Notes: generated from the letters alone by a model not told the origin. Shown: positions 17,601-28,505, counted from the first letter of the stretch. The stretch: DNA of 64,000 nucleotides from Leishmania martiniquensis (GCF_017916325.1 NC_090170.1:1242001-1306000), one strand, 5' to 3'. Numbers and translations: made by a program.

Positions 17601-20334
17601 CCTCCACCTGCAACCGCGTCAGAGGGCTTTGCTGCACGAGTAACTCAGCGGGAGTCAATAGGCGGCACACCACCACCGTCACCGCCTCTTGCCGCTTGCT
17701 TACGTCCACAGGGTGCTGCGGTCGGCGGGAGAACACCGCCTCGTTCACTCGATAGCGCGAGCCACGTTGCGTGGAGTGCAGCGACCACGGCTCGCTCTCG
17801 GCCGGCAGCGCTGGTGCTGGCACACAGAAAGGGAGCGCGCGGCTGTTGTTGCTGTTGCTAAAAAGGCCTTCGGTCAGCACCGCCGCCGTTTCGAGGTGAG
17901 CGCCGCAGCCGTTGGTGCCATCGTTCGGCAAGACGAGGCTGCGCCTCTCCGACGCAAGGAAGGAGCGCCATTCCGCCTGGCTCACTTCTAGGGGGCACGT
18001 GAGATGACCGATCAGCCGGCTCACCTCTTCATGCCACCGGGCGACGAAGGGAGGAAACCCGTGCACAGAGGCGTTGCCGCTGGCGGACTGCTGTGCCGCT
18101 GTGGCTGCTGCGTCGATGGGCATCACACTGTCGCATCGGCCCTCTGCTTCCTCTGCTGCGAGGTGGTGGACATCCAGCGGCGATGGCCCGTCAGCAAGGC
18201 GGGCACAAAGCGCAAAGGCACGCAGGTGATAGCGGATGGAGAGACGATAAACCACGAGGTAGAGGGCCGCGCCGCTTCCGCCACCCATAACCACAAACGC
18301 AAGCAGGGTGCCAAGCAGCAGCGTCAAGCCCGCCTTGGACATCGTCCCTGACTGGGGTTCCAGGGCCGGTGCCGAGTAGCTATTCTTCTGCAGCGCGACA
18401 GCCCAATAGTGTAAAAAAAACAACAACACAGTCGCGCACAACGGCACGGTGCAGAGAGCTATGCCGACACACAGAAGGGCTCCACGGATGCTGCACGAGC
18501 CACGTGGCGGCTTCAGGCCAGCTACGTACTCCAGTAGAGTGGGATCGCCATTGCGAAGGGGCGAAGAGCACACTGGCGTCGGCCGCAGCGGTCGCGGTTT
18601 AGGAGCGGGCAAATACACCTGTGATAGTGAAGGGTGAAACGGCGACACGGTCACTGGAGTGCGTGGCTCTTGAACAGAAGCTGGCTCAGCTTGCGGCGAC
18701 TCGGAGGAGGTAGATTCTTGGTAGCGGAAGCTCATCTCCGAAGAGATGCTATTCGCGTTCACCTCGTACGTGTCCCCTTCCAGTTGCTGTATAGGCGGCG
18801 GCGAGACTAGTGCCAGTGCCGGTGCCGATGGTTCCGGCACCAGAGGTACAAGCACGGCAACCGGAGGGGTGCGCGAAGCGCTTTGCCCACTACTTGCGAA
18901 GCCTCGAAGTAAAGGCGAGCGGGCGCCTGGGTAACGGGCGCAAGGGTCGGCGGCGGCTGCCGTTGGGTCAGCATCGAACAACTGAAAGGGTACCACTCCG
19001 TACCCGCCGAGACGCCCATCCGAGAGCTGCCGCTGTTGCGTGAAAGGGTTGCCTAATAGGGGGTGCTTGGTAAGCGACCGCGGTTCCTCCAACAACGACG
19101 GTGACGCCATTGGCGCAGAAAGCGTCGGCCGAGTCGAGTTAGGAATGGCGCTCGTAGGCGGGCTATGTGCCGTCGGCCCAGGGAGAGTGAAGGCGCTGGT
19201 TCGCATCGGCGGCGGCGGCGGCCGACGCGACGAACAACGCGTCGCGGACCCATTAAAATGGCACTCTGGAGTGAGATGTGTGTACTCTGAAGTGGAGCCC
19301 ATCTCACTCGAAAGGGACAACAGTGACGCCTGCGTGTCGCTTGTGTCAAGGCCTTGTAGAGACTCGTTCGGTGCGCGTGTGGTCACTTGGCTTGCTTGAG
19401 TTGTAGCCCGCGAAGTGACGCTCTGGAGTGCGCTCAGCATGCCAGCACCACCGTCCGATGCGACAGTACATGACTGAAGTCGAGGGGCACGCCCTGGAAC
19501 GTAGCAACGACGGCTCGCGGTGCTCCGCATCGACGACAGCCGAGTATCCTGAGAGCCGACAGACGTGCAGATGCCATCGGTGGGGGTAGACCGGGTCGAG
19601 GGCAGGAAGGTGCTCGGCAACGCCTGTGTACAAAGCGGCTCTGATGGAGCTGGCCGCCTCCCCGAGGGTACCAGGCACGGGGTGCTGCTGTGCTCCGCGC
19701 CGTTTCTGAACGAGGCGCTTGTGGAGGGCGACGAACACAAATGCTCATGCGAATCAAGGTGTTCGCTATCAGAAGAAGACAATGTGTCGAGAGGTCGCAT
19801 ACTGCGGCAAGCACCGCGCCACCCTACGAGCGGCATAGCGACAACCACAGGCGCCACCGGAACGGCCTCCAGCAACGCATTCGGCGGTGGCGGGGCAAGA
19901 GAGCCGACAACGGAGCCGCTGTATTCGCGAGGAATAGCAGCAGCCTCGGTAGGGCCCATAGCCAGAGGGGGCATGGCCATGGTGATTTCGGCGCCGCCTT
20001 TGCATGGCTGCTGTGCGTATCTTGGCGGGACGTCGGGCATGATGTTTTTCACGCCATCACCATTCGGAAGCTGACAGGGCGCACGTGCCCCACTCACCAT
20101 GTCACCTTCCCGACGCATCGCATCCCTGTCTTTCTGATTTTTCTCACCCGCAACGACGCGCCTCGACGGATAGAGCAGAAAGTCAGAGGTTACAGCACCG
20201 CAGTCGAGATGCTCCATCACCACCACCACCCAGGTGCACAAAGACAGAGGCGCGCTGCGTTCGCCTGTCCGAGTGAGAGCAATGTAGCGCTCACGTTTTT
20301 TTGCTGGAGAAGAGCCGTGCCCCTTGAGCACCAT
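14662..20334 (-). CDS. Membrane-anchored STE11-like protein kinase with degenerate nucleotide-cyclase domain
   Basis: A 1,890-residue protein. Residues 1-610 are low-complexity Ser/Pro-rich sequence. Two hydrophobic segments lie at about 622-650 and 668-695. About 883-1045 reads as a class III nucleotide-cyclase fold: a beta1-like EAVTVVVCRLL, then AITEVGVSEVVFSFN, AVALAVAAHKALAEW, and VQWGIAVHRFDAY followed by FGTVEYDFARLLADLA. The metal-binding Asp residues are missing, so it should be inactive. After a 550-residue Ser/Arg-rich linker comes a C-terminal Ser/Thr kinase: VAVK Lys1628, HRDLSPNN (Asp1719), DFG (Asp1740), GTPLFMSPQ with Gln1798 replacing the Glu of APE, and DIWSLG. The glycine loop is not recognisable. 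A TTTTTTTCCAG acceptor lies 3 bases before the ATG. The STE11 (MAPKKK) assignment is by general appearance. Confidence 0.85.
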   Translation of the reverse strand: MVLKGHGSSPAKKRERYIALTRTGERSAPLSLCTWVVVVMEHLDCGAVTSDFLLYPSRRVVAGEKNQKDRDAMRREGDMVSGARAPCQLPNGDGVKNIMPDVPPRYAQQPCKGGAEITMAMPPLAMGPTEAAAIPREYSGSVVGSLAPPPPNALLEAVPVAPVVVAMPLVGWRGACRSMRPLDTLSSSDSEHLDSHEHLCSSPSTSASFRNGAEHSSTPCLVPSGRRPAPSEPLCTQALPSTFLPSTRSTPTDGICTSVGSQDTRLSSMRSTASRRCYVPGRAPRLQSCTVASDGGAGMLSALQSVTSRATTQASQVTTRAPNESLQGLDTSDTQASLLSLSSEMGSTSEYTHLTPECHFNGSATRCSSRRPPPPPMRTSAFTLPGPTAHSPPTSAIPNSTRPTLSAPMASPSLLEEPRSLTKHPLLGNPFTQQRQLSDGRLGGYGVVPFQLFDADPTAAAADPCARYPGARSPLLRGFASSGQSASRTPPVAVLVPLVPEPSAPALALVSPPPIQQLEGDTYEVNANSISSEMSFRYQESTSSESPQAEPASVQEPRTPVTVSPFHPSLSQVYLPAPKPRPLRPTPVCSSPLRNGDPTLLEYVAGLKPPRGSCSIRGALLCVGIALCTVPLCATVLLFFLHYWAVALQKNSYSAPALEPQSGTMSKAGLTLLLGTLLAFVVMGGGSGAALYLVVYRLSIRYHLRAFALCARLADGPSPLDVHHLAAEEAEGRCDSVMPIDAAATAAQQSASGNASVHGFPPFVARWHEEVSRLIGHLTCPLEVSQAEWRSFLASERRSLVLPNDGTNGCGAHLETAAVLTEGLFSNSNNSRALPFCVPAPALPAESEPWSLHSTQRGSRYRVNEAVFSRRPQHPVDVSKRQEAVTVVVCRLLTPAELLVQQSPLTRLQVEELQHLSNEFHQRLRAVPRTSYAAITEVGVSEVVFSFNTVSPLPSLVASPAAVALAVAAHKALAEWRPMCHGTPVQWGIAVHRFDAYMCPTRGMQGRLYLSFGTVEYDFARLLADLAALFDYGALCHAGFLADASCKSRTLPVDYVMDLRQQAHLVYQLHERDVDREQRLQMTSAIAAMRNGDYKAGVDALGTWREKRGGLPRAAAHLQYVARLLERAARPRRTHALEGHPAPGNSPPPIPAIEGVAEWAVEGLLTSYSRPPPVWEEEEALVAMAPRVSSPGRLCAPSLLAASAGRGSNLRVWDSESRDVVLPSSALQSRGTTSELASFLRGLVRRSSSTRAPYLSPTPQRLGHVGPRVIEKLPHQSCEVPAAVDGDKGPLSSPQKSDAPFFRRAESVPRGGNVLEGGSPPPSPRENVIGSSFFSHATRSVSETLAAPTALPDMASGDRMWAALTLSTEPDQSTVTMTATRPRLFSNSWSLAESGVPEMPTLTPLNSGVLRPSQSDVRRPRHTSILLPVAKNEEDATALATVFGSRKGRAAVRSSRGRRDSVGSKSDRARGRTSSQLTVEAPASDEGSLRQLAHRASSQSTDTTIARFPSEVSHDSVSARSGSPRRRTSASTAAASSVLPLFANNTMPFSVDRAEARSEADFASEVDLNQELSLMSVVQRSRSRLSQRATAQPSSVVCSCTKRIDNSSTDAVMIFQGFHPNGYLVAVKRADRRAEKQVALLRNELDLLRELHHRNIVNIVSAWKHSEAEYMAMEYACETLSTVLQKFKVLLPGVVRFYARELLNALAYLHRDCGIIHRDLSPNNVIITNTTDRSRVKLIDFGRSVMSPLLFTGSGGLSVTVPGSSNLEIAERRSSRSTVSAAGVTMSVVGTPLFMSPQACQGLAHPLNDIWSLGIIVHLCLTGTYPYPPETFTDPETFIENVGSGRLTPVLAETCEMTGEARCFIEKCLTLSLTERPSATTLLKHSFVER

Positions 20335-23300
20335 ATGCTGGAAAAAAACGCTCCCCCGACGCTTACGACCGCCTTTCCAGGGTCCGGTGCGAAACCAGAG
20401 CCTCCTGTGGCGGGATCAGTCGGACTTTCCGTGCACCGTCGCACACACCGCAACGCACCGCACTGCCAGAGGAATGTGTGTTTTGTGCCCTTACCGCGTA
20501 AAAGCCGAAGAGCAACGCTGTAATGGTCACCTGTGATGTTGATGAGTGCGTTGTGCGCGCGTGCGAGAGAGAGAATAGAAAGCACACCGCAAAAGCACCG
20601 CACGACAGCGGAAACGCTCAGCCACAATTGCCCGAGAACGCACCAACGCTCACACAGGAGGGACAACTGCAGCAGCTAAACGAAAAAAAGGCACCGGAAA
20701 AATGGAGTGAACGGAGGAGGAAGGGAGGAAAAACGGGAGGAAACAAAAAGATGAAAAGAATCGAAAGCTGCGGTAAATACGCTCTGCCTAACAAGCGTGA
20801 AAGAGAGATAGGGGGAGGAGTCAATCGCATGCACCAGCGACAACTGTGCGAGGGCGCTCACTTGAAAACGGGATCCGTCGAAAAAAGGGGAAGAAAAATG
20901 AACGCAAAGGGGCGCAAAGTGAAAAAGACAATAGATGAGGGCCAGCGGAGACAGCGAGAGCAGAGCAGCGATGCAAGGGGGCGGAGCTGCTGTGTTGAAG
21001 AGGAGAAAATAGGGCACTACGTTTGATGGCGAGCAGGAAGACAAAAAAACGGGGGCAGAGGATGAGCAAAAAGAGACGCATACGCTGAAAAGTCAAACAG
21101 AAAAGGCGCCTACGATTACCTGAGTGTATGTGCGTGCGTGTGTATGTGTGCAGGAAAAGAGAGAGGGAGGGGAGAGAAAATACGGTTGCTTTTTTTTAGC
21201 GTCAGGAGAGAGTTGTTTCGCCCCTGCACAATGCATTGCAGGCCTATGTTAGTGTATAAGCGGAAATAGCAAGATAGACGCACGAGAACCTCCACTGCGA
21301 ATGAAGTGGGAGCGGCCCGTGAGCTAATGACGGGGGAAGGAGGGGTAAACAAATATGCGTGTGTGTGTGCGTGGAAGAAAGGGAGGGGAAGTGGAGAACG
21401 ATGAGAAAGAGAGAAGAGGGTGGGAGTGGAGAAGGGGAGAAGCGTGGATGGAGGCGTGAGCGAGTGAGAGAGAGTGCGAAAGGGGAAAAGCGAAGAGAAA
21501 GCAGAAAAAAGAGGGAGGCAAACGAGTCGCTCGGCAGAGACGACGGAAATCGACCGTCCACACGTATAAACACACACACACACAGTTACAGAAACGTAGA
21601 AGAGAAAACGAGCGAAGTGTACACGCAATGATACCGCAGCACAAGACTGAGATAGAGGAAGCAAAGACAGCGAATTAAAAAAAAAGGCGTTTATGTCTGA
21701 GCCTCAGTTCTCCGTGAAGAGTGCTGAATTCAAAGATTCTTTTTTTTTTTTCGTTTGTGCGTGGTGTGAAACTATTTACGTATTGTCTTTATCAGATTCC
21801 TCAGGAGTGATGACGAGCACTCGAGAATAAAATGGTTTTTTTTCTGCAAGCCGTGCCGATTATGATTATCGGTTCGATATGTCGATCTGGACGAGTATGA
21901 TAGCGTTGTGCGGGTGTCGGTGTCGTGTGTGTGTGCGTCAGAGAGAGGGGGGAAGAATACTGTTCCGGTGCTGTCACCTACTCATCTGAAGGCCGAAATC
22001 GGTCCCGCGCGTTCCCTCCTCGCTGTCCCTAAACACATCAAGTAACGAGAGCGCTGATGACGATAGCCGGTGAGGATTCGCGCTTCAATAAATGGCGCCA
22101 GAGGCTCATACGAAAGATAGAAGAACTGCGAAAGAGTAGCCCCAATTACATCACCAGGGGGTCAGAGGAGAGAGGGGAACAGAAGAAAAAAAGGCAAGAG
22201 CTGATTCTCAACAGGGAGCGCGGCTAACACACGCACAGAAGTTAGTCCAAAGAAAGAAAGAGAGGTAGACGCACAGGCACACCAAAGTGAAGCGATCAAA
22301 ACTATAAGGAACGTTTCACGTGATTCCTCCCCAGAAAACTTTCTCCCCCCTTGTGAGTAGAAGCTTCCGCCTCTGTCTTCAGAAAAGAAGTTCGCACCCT
22401 TCGTTTCTTTGCTGCTGGTGTTGTGGTGACGTCGCCGAAGTCGACGGCTCTCACTTGCCCCTCGAAACGTCTCCTCAGCTGTTCACGAGACAACGCAAGC
22501 ACAGCACGGCACCGGCAGCTCCCTTTCTGTTTCCCTCTTCAGGGAAAAAAATTCGAAAAAGAAAAAATGCGCGAGAGTGAGAGGAGCAAAAAAAACAAAA
22601 ATCGGAATGAGCAGCTGAAACTTCGCCCACACCACCAATAGCAAATCTATTTTCTGGATAAAAAACAATGGAGAACTGCAGATGATGATAATAGACAGCG
22701 CAAAAAAAAACGTCGAAACGGAATCGGGAGAGAGCAGGAAAAGTACGAGCGAAGGAATAGAAAGAGTGCCGCCTGCCACAGTGTACACGGACGTAAGGGA
22801 AGAGCAGCGAATTGTGGGGGACACAAAACTGGCGAGAAAGGCTAGAGGAGAGAGAGAAAGTAAGAGCGCAATCCCAGTCGCGTGTGCAGAGATACACACG
22901 AGAAAGGGGAAAAAATATAAGAGCAAATAAAGAGTAAGTAGAATCTCTTGATGAATCATACGTGAGATGGGGCAAGGCGAAAAAGAAGGGCACCAGAGAG
23001 AGGGAGAGGGAAGGGAGAGAGGGGGAGAAAAAAAAACAAAAAAAGAGATGGCAGTCTGCTGCGAACAGGGAGGGAAAATGGCGTATTTTCAAAGATAAAC
23101 CGAAAGCAGAGGGCGAAATGAAGCAAAAGCGTGGCTGAAGACGAGGAGCGACCTTTTTTCCGTCGCTCTCTTTTGTTTTCGCCCGTGCGTATGTGCCTAT
23201 GTGTGTACGTGTGTGTGTGTAGGCGAGTGTGGGCAGTGGGGTTAATTTAACGGGAAACAAAAAGACAGGATGAGTGCGCCCTAGTGAAGCACACGGGTGC

Positions 23301-25142
23301 ATGTACCGACGAAAAAGCACACACGGACACGTTACAGAGAGGTCGAGAAGCAAAGGCAGAAACAGTCAAGGGAAAAAGAGAGCACAGAGAGAGGAGTGGG
23401 AGCGAAGACGCCAAAAAGGGAGAGGAGGAAAAAAGTGAATGAGCGAATACGCGAAGGCAACTTCGGAAAAGCCGCGCGGTATCGTAACGTCGAAAGGGGA
23501 AACTAAAAAGGGAGTAGGAGGTGGCCTCCGCGAAGAGGTGCGCGTCTATGTGTCCGCTCTGTGATGTGGAGAAGGGGCAACTCGAGTGCAGCACACCGAC
23601 TGTGCACAGGGGCGTTCCATGTAAAAAGGGCCTCGAGCGCGCCTTCACGGAAGAAAACCTCTCCGAACAGTCCACCTAAAGGTGGATAAGACGACCACGA
23701 CAATCTCGCTACCGTTGGCCCTCGCTCTAGATGAAGCCTCTGGTCGCCCGTTTTGCTTTCGTGCAAGGCGCGCCTCGCTTCAGTACGTGCACACGCTCAC
23801 TTTCCACAGCGCTATCTCTTTCTGAGGAGGGGGATGGGGGCCTTCTCAGGTCTCCGATTTCCCTTATGGGTTCCCTGCCTCTTGGACTCGGTTACCTCTT
23901 CACGTTGTGAGAGTGCGCTCGACAGCAGCTGAGGCGCAAGGTTCGTGAGTACAAGATCGCGCACCTGCATCACATCAAGTATACCTCAAGCGGGAAAAAA
24001 AGAGAAGAGCACCGCGCGCAGTACCCGTCCACAACGGTTCGCATTCGCACGCGCTCCCACAGACACGACAAGGTGAGAAAAGGCAGAGGGGGAGAAGAGG
24101 CGTGTTCGAAAAGAGCGACGATGCACCAGCGAATCATGGCGCATGCATGGTGTATGTGCCGCGTCTCGAATGGTTGCGAGGCTGTCCCGCATCCCTCATG
24201 GGCACGCCCTCCCTCCATCGACTGCCGTGCGATAGCAGCGCGCTAAAGAGGGCGAGGCAGAAGAAGCGTCCCCTTGGAGGAGGTGCGAGGACGCATGAGA
24301 AAGGAAACGGCTCGTTTCCTTTTCTTGCGCCTGTCGAGGGTACATTTTTTGTTGCGCGCCGTACGTGTCTATGTGTGTATGTGTGTGTTGGGGGGGGCTA
24401 AGTCAGGCACAAATACGTACGAAGTGCCCACATATAATGCATACCCCCGCATGCAGCCCCCGCGCTACCTGTATCGTACACCCTCAGTCGACTAGCGCAC
24501 GCCTGACGCACAACCACGTACACGCGAATGCGGAAACAAGAAAAAAATGTGTCAGCAAGGCAGATCACCGGCGCTGAACCTCGCGCAAAGTAAGCACAAC
24601 GCCGAGGGGAAGAAATCAAAGACCTCCGCCCCATACGGCAGCAGGCTTACCCTCCCTTTGGCGGTAAGACGAAGCCAGCCCTCCCCCTCAGCAGCAGTAA
24701 TGCGTGCGCTACCTCCCCCTTAGTTTTCGTGACAGGGGAGAAGGGAAAGGGGGATGTAGTCGGCCAAACTCGCGTTTCCACTTTTTCTTTTTTTCGTTGA
24801 GCGGTTTCCCTCCCCATAACCCCTCGCGGAAAGTGTGTCGGGCGCGCATGGATGTCTTCCTCCTCTGCCTGCTCTGCCAGCAGCTTTTTCCCCCTCTTGC
24901 TGTTGCTCTTTCTCAGCTCAAGCTTTCACGCTTGATGGGCACCCCGACAAGGGGCTCAGGAAGCGATGAGAGGAAAACGAAGGCGCGCGCGCGCGAGAGA
25001 GCGAGAGCGGGGCCAACAATAATAGAGATGGAAAAAAAAACGGAGCCGAGTGAGGCAGCGAAGCCGGAAGCGGCAGGTGGAGCGCATGGAGGGGAAATGC
25101 ACACACGGTAGGGCAACAGGCCTCGATGCCCTCCCCGAAAGG
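20335..25142. other. 4.8-kb gene-free stretch, strongly purine/pyrimidine asymmetric
   Basis: The longest gap in the window. From about 20690 to 23500 the plus strand is purine-rich (GA/GAAA runs), so the transcribed strand is C/T-rich. There are T runs at 21739-21751 and a (GT)n at about 23205-23220. From about 23500 to 25100 the composition is more balanced, but still without a protein-like frame. Open frames of up to 292 codons are translations of pyrimidine tracts (Ser/Phe/Leu/Pro). By position most of it is 3'-UTR of the PAM2-like gene or spacer. I found no tRNA or other RNA gene by eye. Confidence 0.6.
20338..20352 (-). promoter_or_regulatory. Predicted spliced-leader acceptor of the membrane kinase gene
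   Basis: On the transcribed strand, GCGTTTTTTTCCAG precedes CATATG; the AG is at 20338-20339 and the start codon at 20334. A pyrimidine tract ending in the first AG is how trypanosomatid acceptors are usually defined. If used, the native 5' UTR is only three bases plus the spliced leader. It supports this ATG. Confidence 0.6.
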
Positions 25143-25859
25143 CTATTGTGAAGCGTCACTCGACGTGTCTCCCATCTCCATCATTTGCTCAAGCAGCCAC
25201 GCCTCCTCGTCCGAGTCCATGCCATCGTCGTCGTGCATGAACAGGTTATCGCCGTCATCGGCGGCGCTGTCACCCTCCTCGAGGTTGTCGCCATTGCTGG
25301 GAAGGTGGCATGCCCTACCACCGCGCCGCTTCGTCTCGAGATTGAGAGCGTCGGTCGCTTCAAGAAACTCCTCTATGTGGTTGAATTGCTCTGGAGTAAG
25401 TTCCTGCACCATCTTCTGCGCAGCTTGCAACGCATGCACGCCCTTGTCGTTGTGCGCGCGTTCGTTCAGGAGGTACTCTTCGCTCAGCTTCTCGGAGTAC
25501 AGCTCCTGAATGTCGGGGGGCATCATGTCCATCAGCAGGCCGACCTCGTCCCCCTGCACCTGCTCAAGGCAATGCACCCACATTTTCGAGAAGCGCTTCT
25601 GTTCAGTATCCTCCCCTTCCTCACCGAACTTGTCCCCATCTTCTCCTGCCGCACTCCTCGCGATGGGAGGCGCCGGCTCTACAGGCGTTGCAGCGGCTGG
25701 CAAGACGGAGTCACGCATGTATGATGGCACGAAGGGTGCCGCCTCTGCAGAGAAACGGTGCGGGGGCAGTGGCGACTGAGAGGGCGATGCGGTGGTCGTT
25801 GGCGAGGTGCACTTCGCCTCCACTGCTGCCGGTGAGGAAGTGACTGGGAACGAGGGCAT
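25143..25859 (-). CDS. Small acidic protein with PAM2-like motif (possible PABP-interacting protein)
   Basis: A 238-residue protein I cannot assign to a named family. At residues 35-48, FSAEAAPFVPSYMR fits the PAM2 motif (hydrophobic, small, x, x, Ala, x, x, Phe, x, Pro), by which partners such as PAIP2, ataxin-2 and eRF3 bind the MLLE domain of poly(A)-binding protein; eRF3 has the very similar AAEFVPSFL. After a disordered acidic part (about 65-88) comes a helical segment (about 89-175; EQVQGDEVGLLMDMMPPDIQ, ELTPEQFNHIEEFLEATDAL). The acidic tail ends in DSDEEAWLLEQMMEMG, an amphipathic acidic helix that loosely recalls the PAM1 region of PAIP2. A cytoplasmic role in translation or mRNA decay is inference. 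The start is ATG at 25859, with TTAG just upstream. Confidence 0.78.
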   Translation of the reverse strand: MPSFPVTSSPAAVEAKCTSPTTTASPSQSPLPPHRFSAEAAPFVPSYMRDSVLPAAATPVEPAPPIARSAAGEDGDKFGEEGEDTEQKRFSKMWVHCLEQVQGDEVGLLMDMMPPDIQELYSEKLSEEYLLNERAHNDKGVHALQAAQKMVQELTPEQFNHIEEFLEATDALNLETKRRGGRACHLPSNGDNLEEGDSAADDGDNLFMHDDDGMDSDEEAWLLEQMMEMGDTSSDASQ

Positions 25860-28505
25860 TTCTAATGCCGTGGAAATGCATCAGAAGCCCAACGGCGCCC
25901 CTCTTCTTGACGAGGCTGTTCGATCCCTGCGATTATGTCGGCCACAAAGAGGGACGCAAGTGTTGCCGACAGCTACCCTCTTCTTGCCCAATGTTGACGC
26001 GCTGGAGCACGCCGTCCCTGTCGCTGCGGTATGTAGAGATCGACGGATCCAAAGGGGTTGGACGCTCACCGGTAAGCACGTGAGCGCGAAAGAACGGAGA
26101 GTACACAGCGAGAGAGGTGCAGATAAAAAGTGAATTCAGCGTGGCTTTGACGAGTCGTCTGCCGGACGTGCGCAAGCGGCCGCGAGTCTGTGTTGCTTTT
26201 CCCGCTTTGTCTCGCCCTATACGTTCGGGCGTCTCTGTCTGTCTGTCGGTGTGTTTTACTGGATTTTTCGTCAAGCATGCAAGTGGCCACCCTTCGGCGT
26301 CCTTTTTTTTCGCAAATTGTGCGTATGTGTGGGTGGATGGGGACTTCGCCAGATATGCGCGGCACGCACTCCAAGAGGTATAATGTGGCACTCTCCGCTC
26401 AGGAAAATAGGCTGATGTACGGTTAGTACGTAAGCGGGCCTTTGCAGAACAGCGATGCGTATCTGTCCGTATGTATTGAGGGGGGACGAGTAAGGGAGGG
26501 GGACAGGGGTGCCATAAGCAAAGGTCAGGAGGGCCAGGTTTCAACAGAGCTCTACACACAGGCAAAAAAAAGGGGGAGGGGCGTGGCCCGCGAGAAGGAA
26601 ACGGGAGGCGGATGGAAAAGAGACGCCCGTGGACGTAAGCGCACGAGTGGATGGGTGCGGGAAACCGGAGCGAATGCGCACGGCATCGGAAGCGAGAGCA
26701 GCAGCGGAAGCCACCACCGTAACAAAAGTGGTTCATCAAAAAAGAAAAGGGGAGGTTATGAAGGCTGAGAGAAAGCTGCGCGCGTTCGCGCTGGTGAGCT
26801 GTCTCCTGTTTCCTGTAGAGGGGAACTGCGTCACTAGGTCTGCGTCGGCATCAGGGGCCGCAGTCGAGTTGGCCTTTTTTTTGCCGCGGCATCAAGCTCA
26901 GTGTGCCTCGCAGTACGGGGAAGGCATGGGTGGGGGAGGGGGGGCAATATAAGCCTTCGTTCCGGTGCCGTTTGGAGGAAAGCGTTATCTGTCCTTCTCC
27001 CTCACGCAGGTTCCCTCAACCCACCTCATCTACACATGGGTGGTGGTGCCAGGGATGAGCGGAAGAGGTGTTGGCGATCTGCGCAGAGTGGAGAAGCCCA
27101 AGGGAAAGGAGAGAGCGCTATCTGCATGCAATCAGCGAATTCATACGGAAGGGAAGAGGGCATGCCGAGCCTGTTCTCCTAAAAGAGGTCTCTCAGAGTG
27201 CTACACGCACACGCACCCGCACACACACACTTAGACATCCACGCAGCAGTAAACAACAGAAGGACTTGGAACTGATGACATCAGCGAAGCGATTCCTTGC
27301 AGTGCGAGCGGCTCACCTTCTTTGCACCCCTCCCTTCCCTCTCGAGGTACATTTCGGCATCAGCAAACGGCACCAATGCACCGCTGAAACAAAACAAGAA
27401 AAGGCGCACCGAAAGACGCGAGCAGCAGTGCAGGACGCGCAGAAAAGAGGGAAAGAGAGAGAGAGGAGAGCAAAGTCGGTCTCGTTGGCGTGGCGTGCGT
27501 CTCGCGCATGCACTCTGCACCGCATCGGGTAATGAAAAGATCACCACTTAAGTCATGTCCGTGAAGATGGAGGGAGAGATGCAGATGCACAGACAGAGAA
27601 CAAGGGAGACAACGCAAACGGAAAACTCTAACGGCACGCGAACGCAGGCCCCTCTCCTTATACCCACTTATAAATGCACCATGCATACGGGCGCAACAAA
27701 CACATCCATGCAGTAATACAGCAGCAGTCATTAGAAAAAAAAGTGCTTCAGGTATCAAGACGTTTTTTTATAGAGAGGCGAGAAGAAATCGCACGAGGAG
27801 ATCCCACAGACTCGGCAAAAGCATAGGGTAGCAGGCAGTCGCTGTCGATTTTCTTTTTTCCCTCGCCCCCGCGCCTCCCCTATCCTCATCGTGGCGTATA
27901 TATATATGTGTGTGTGCGCATGTCCTTCAACGATTGCCCAAAGGACACGAAGAGTGAAAGAGGGAGAGAGACGAAGACGCCGGAACGAGACGGTGAAAAA
28001 CAGGTGAAACCATAAGGAAGGAGGAAGCAATGCGAGAGACGGAGAGAAATGGTGGCCTCAGTGCGCAACGCCGGTGAAACACGGTGCAGAATCACGCGGA
28101 TGCGCTGCAGCTAAAGTTGCTCTCAAAATCTCAAGGAGACACACACTCACACAAGTGCGCCGTTACCTGCCGCACTACATCGCCTTCCTCTTTCTCTACG
28201 TGCCTGGCGACTAGTTTTTCTCTGCCACGATTATCTCTTCTTAGCCCGTGGCTCAGAGTCGCCACTCTCACGTCTTCGGTGGACATGATCGGAAGGAAAC
28301 CTTTTCCTGAGCACAAATACGTAAGCGACCCCCGCGACAGGCGCCACAGGTATTGGGAGTCGTCGTGGAGTGCTAAGGATGTCTGATTGCGCTTTCAGTG
28401 CGAGAGGAGTTGACTTCGTCACAAAGGTCGCGCGGCCCTGTCGAATGGGCGAGAAGCCAGCGAGGCCTTTGTGCACCTGAAAGCCATAGGTACTCTACCA
28501 CCAGA
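25860..28505. other. 2.6-kb intergenic spacer, no gene seen
   Basis: Between the PGAM-membrane fusion stop and the PAM2-like start. It contains T runs (26306-26312), CA/GT tracts near 27215 and 27896-27915, and GA-rich plus-strand runs at 27440-27480 and 27955-28050. The open frames are low-complexity; the longest (268 codons, minus) has no recognisable features. Confidence 0.55.

Noticed and set aside
22475..23353. 292-codon minus frame in the 4.8-kb gap
   Set aside because: Ser/Phe/Leu/Pro-rich product from a pyrimidine-rich strand; no domain and no credible start context.
25933..26739. 268-codon minus frame downstream of the PGAM-membrane gene
   Set aside because: Cys/Arg/Pro/His-rich without motif; looks like spacer translation.
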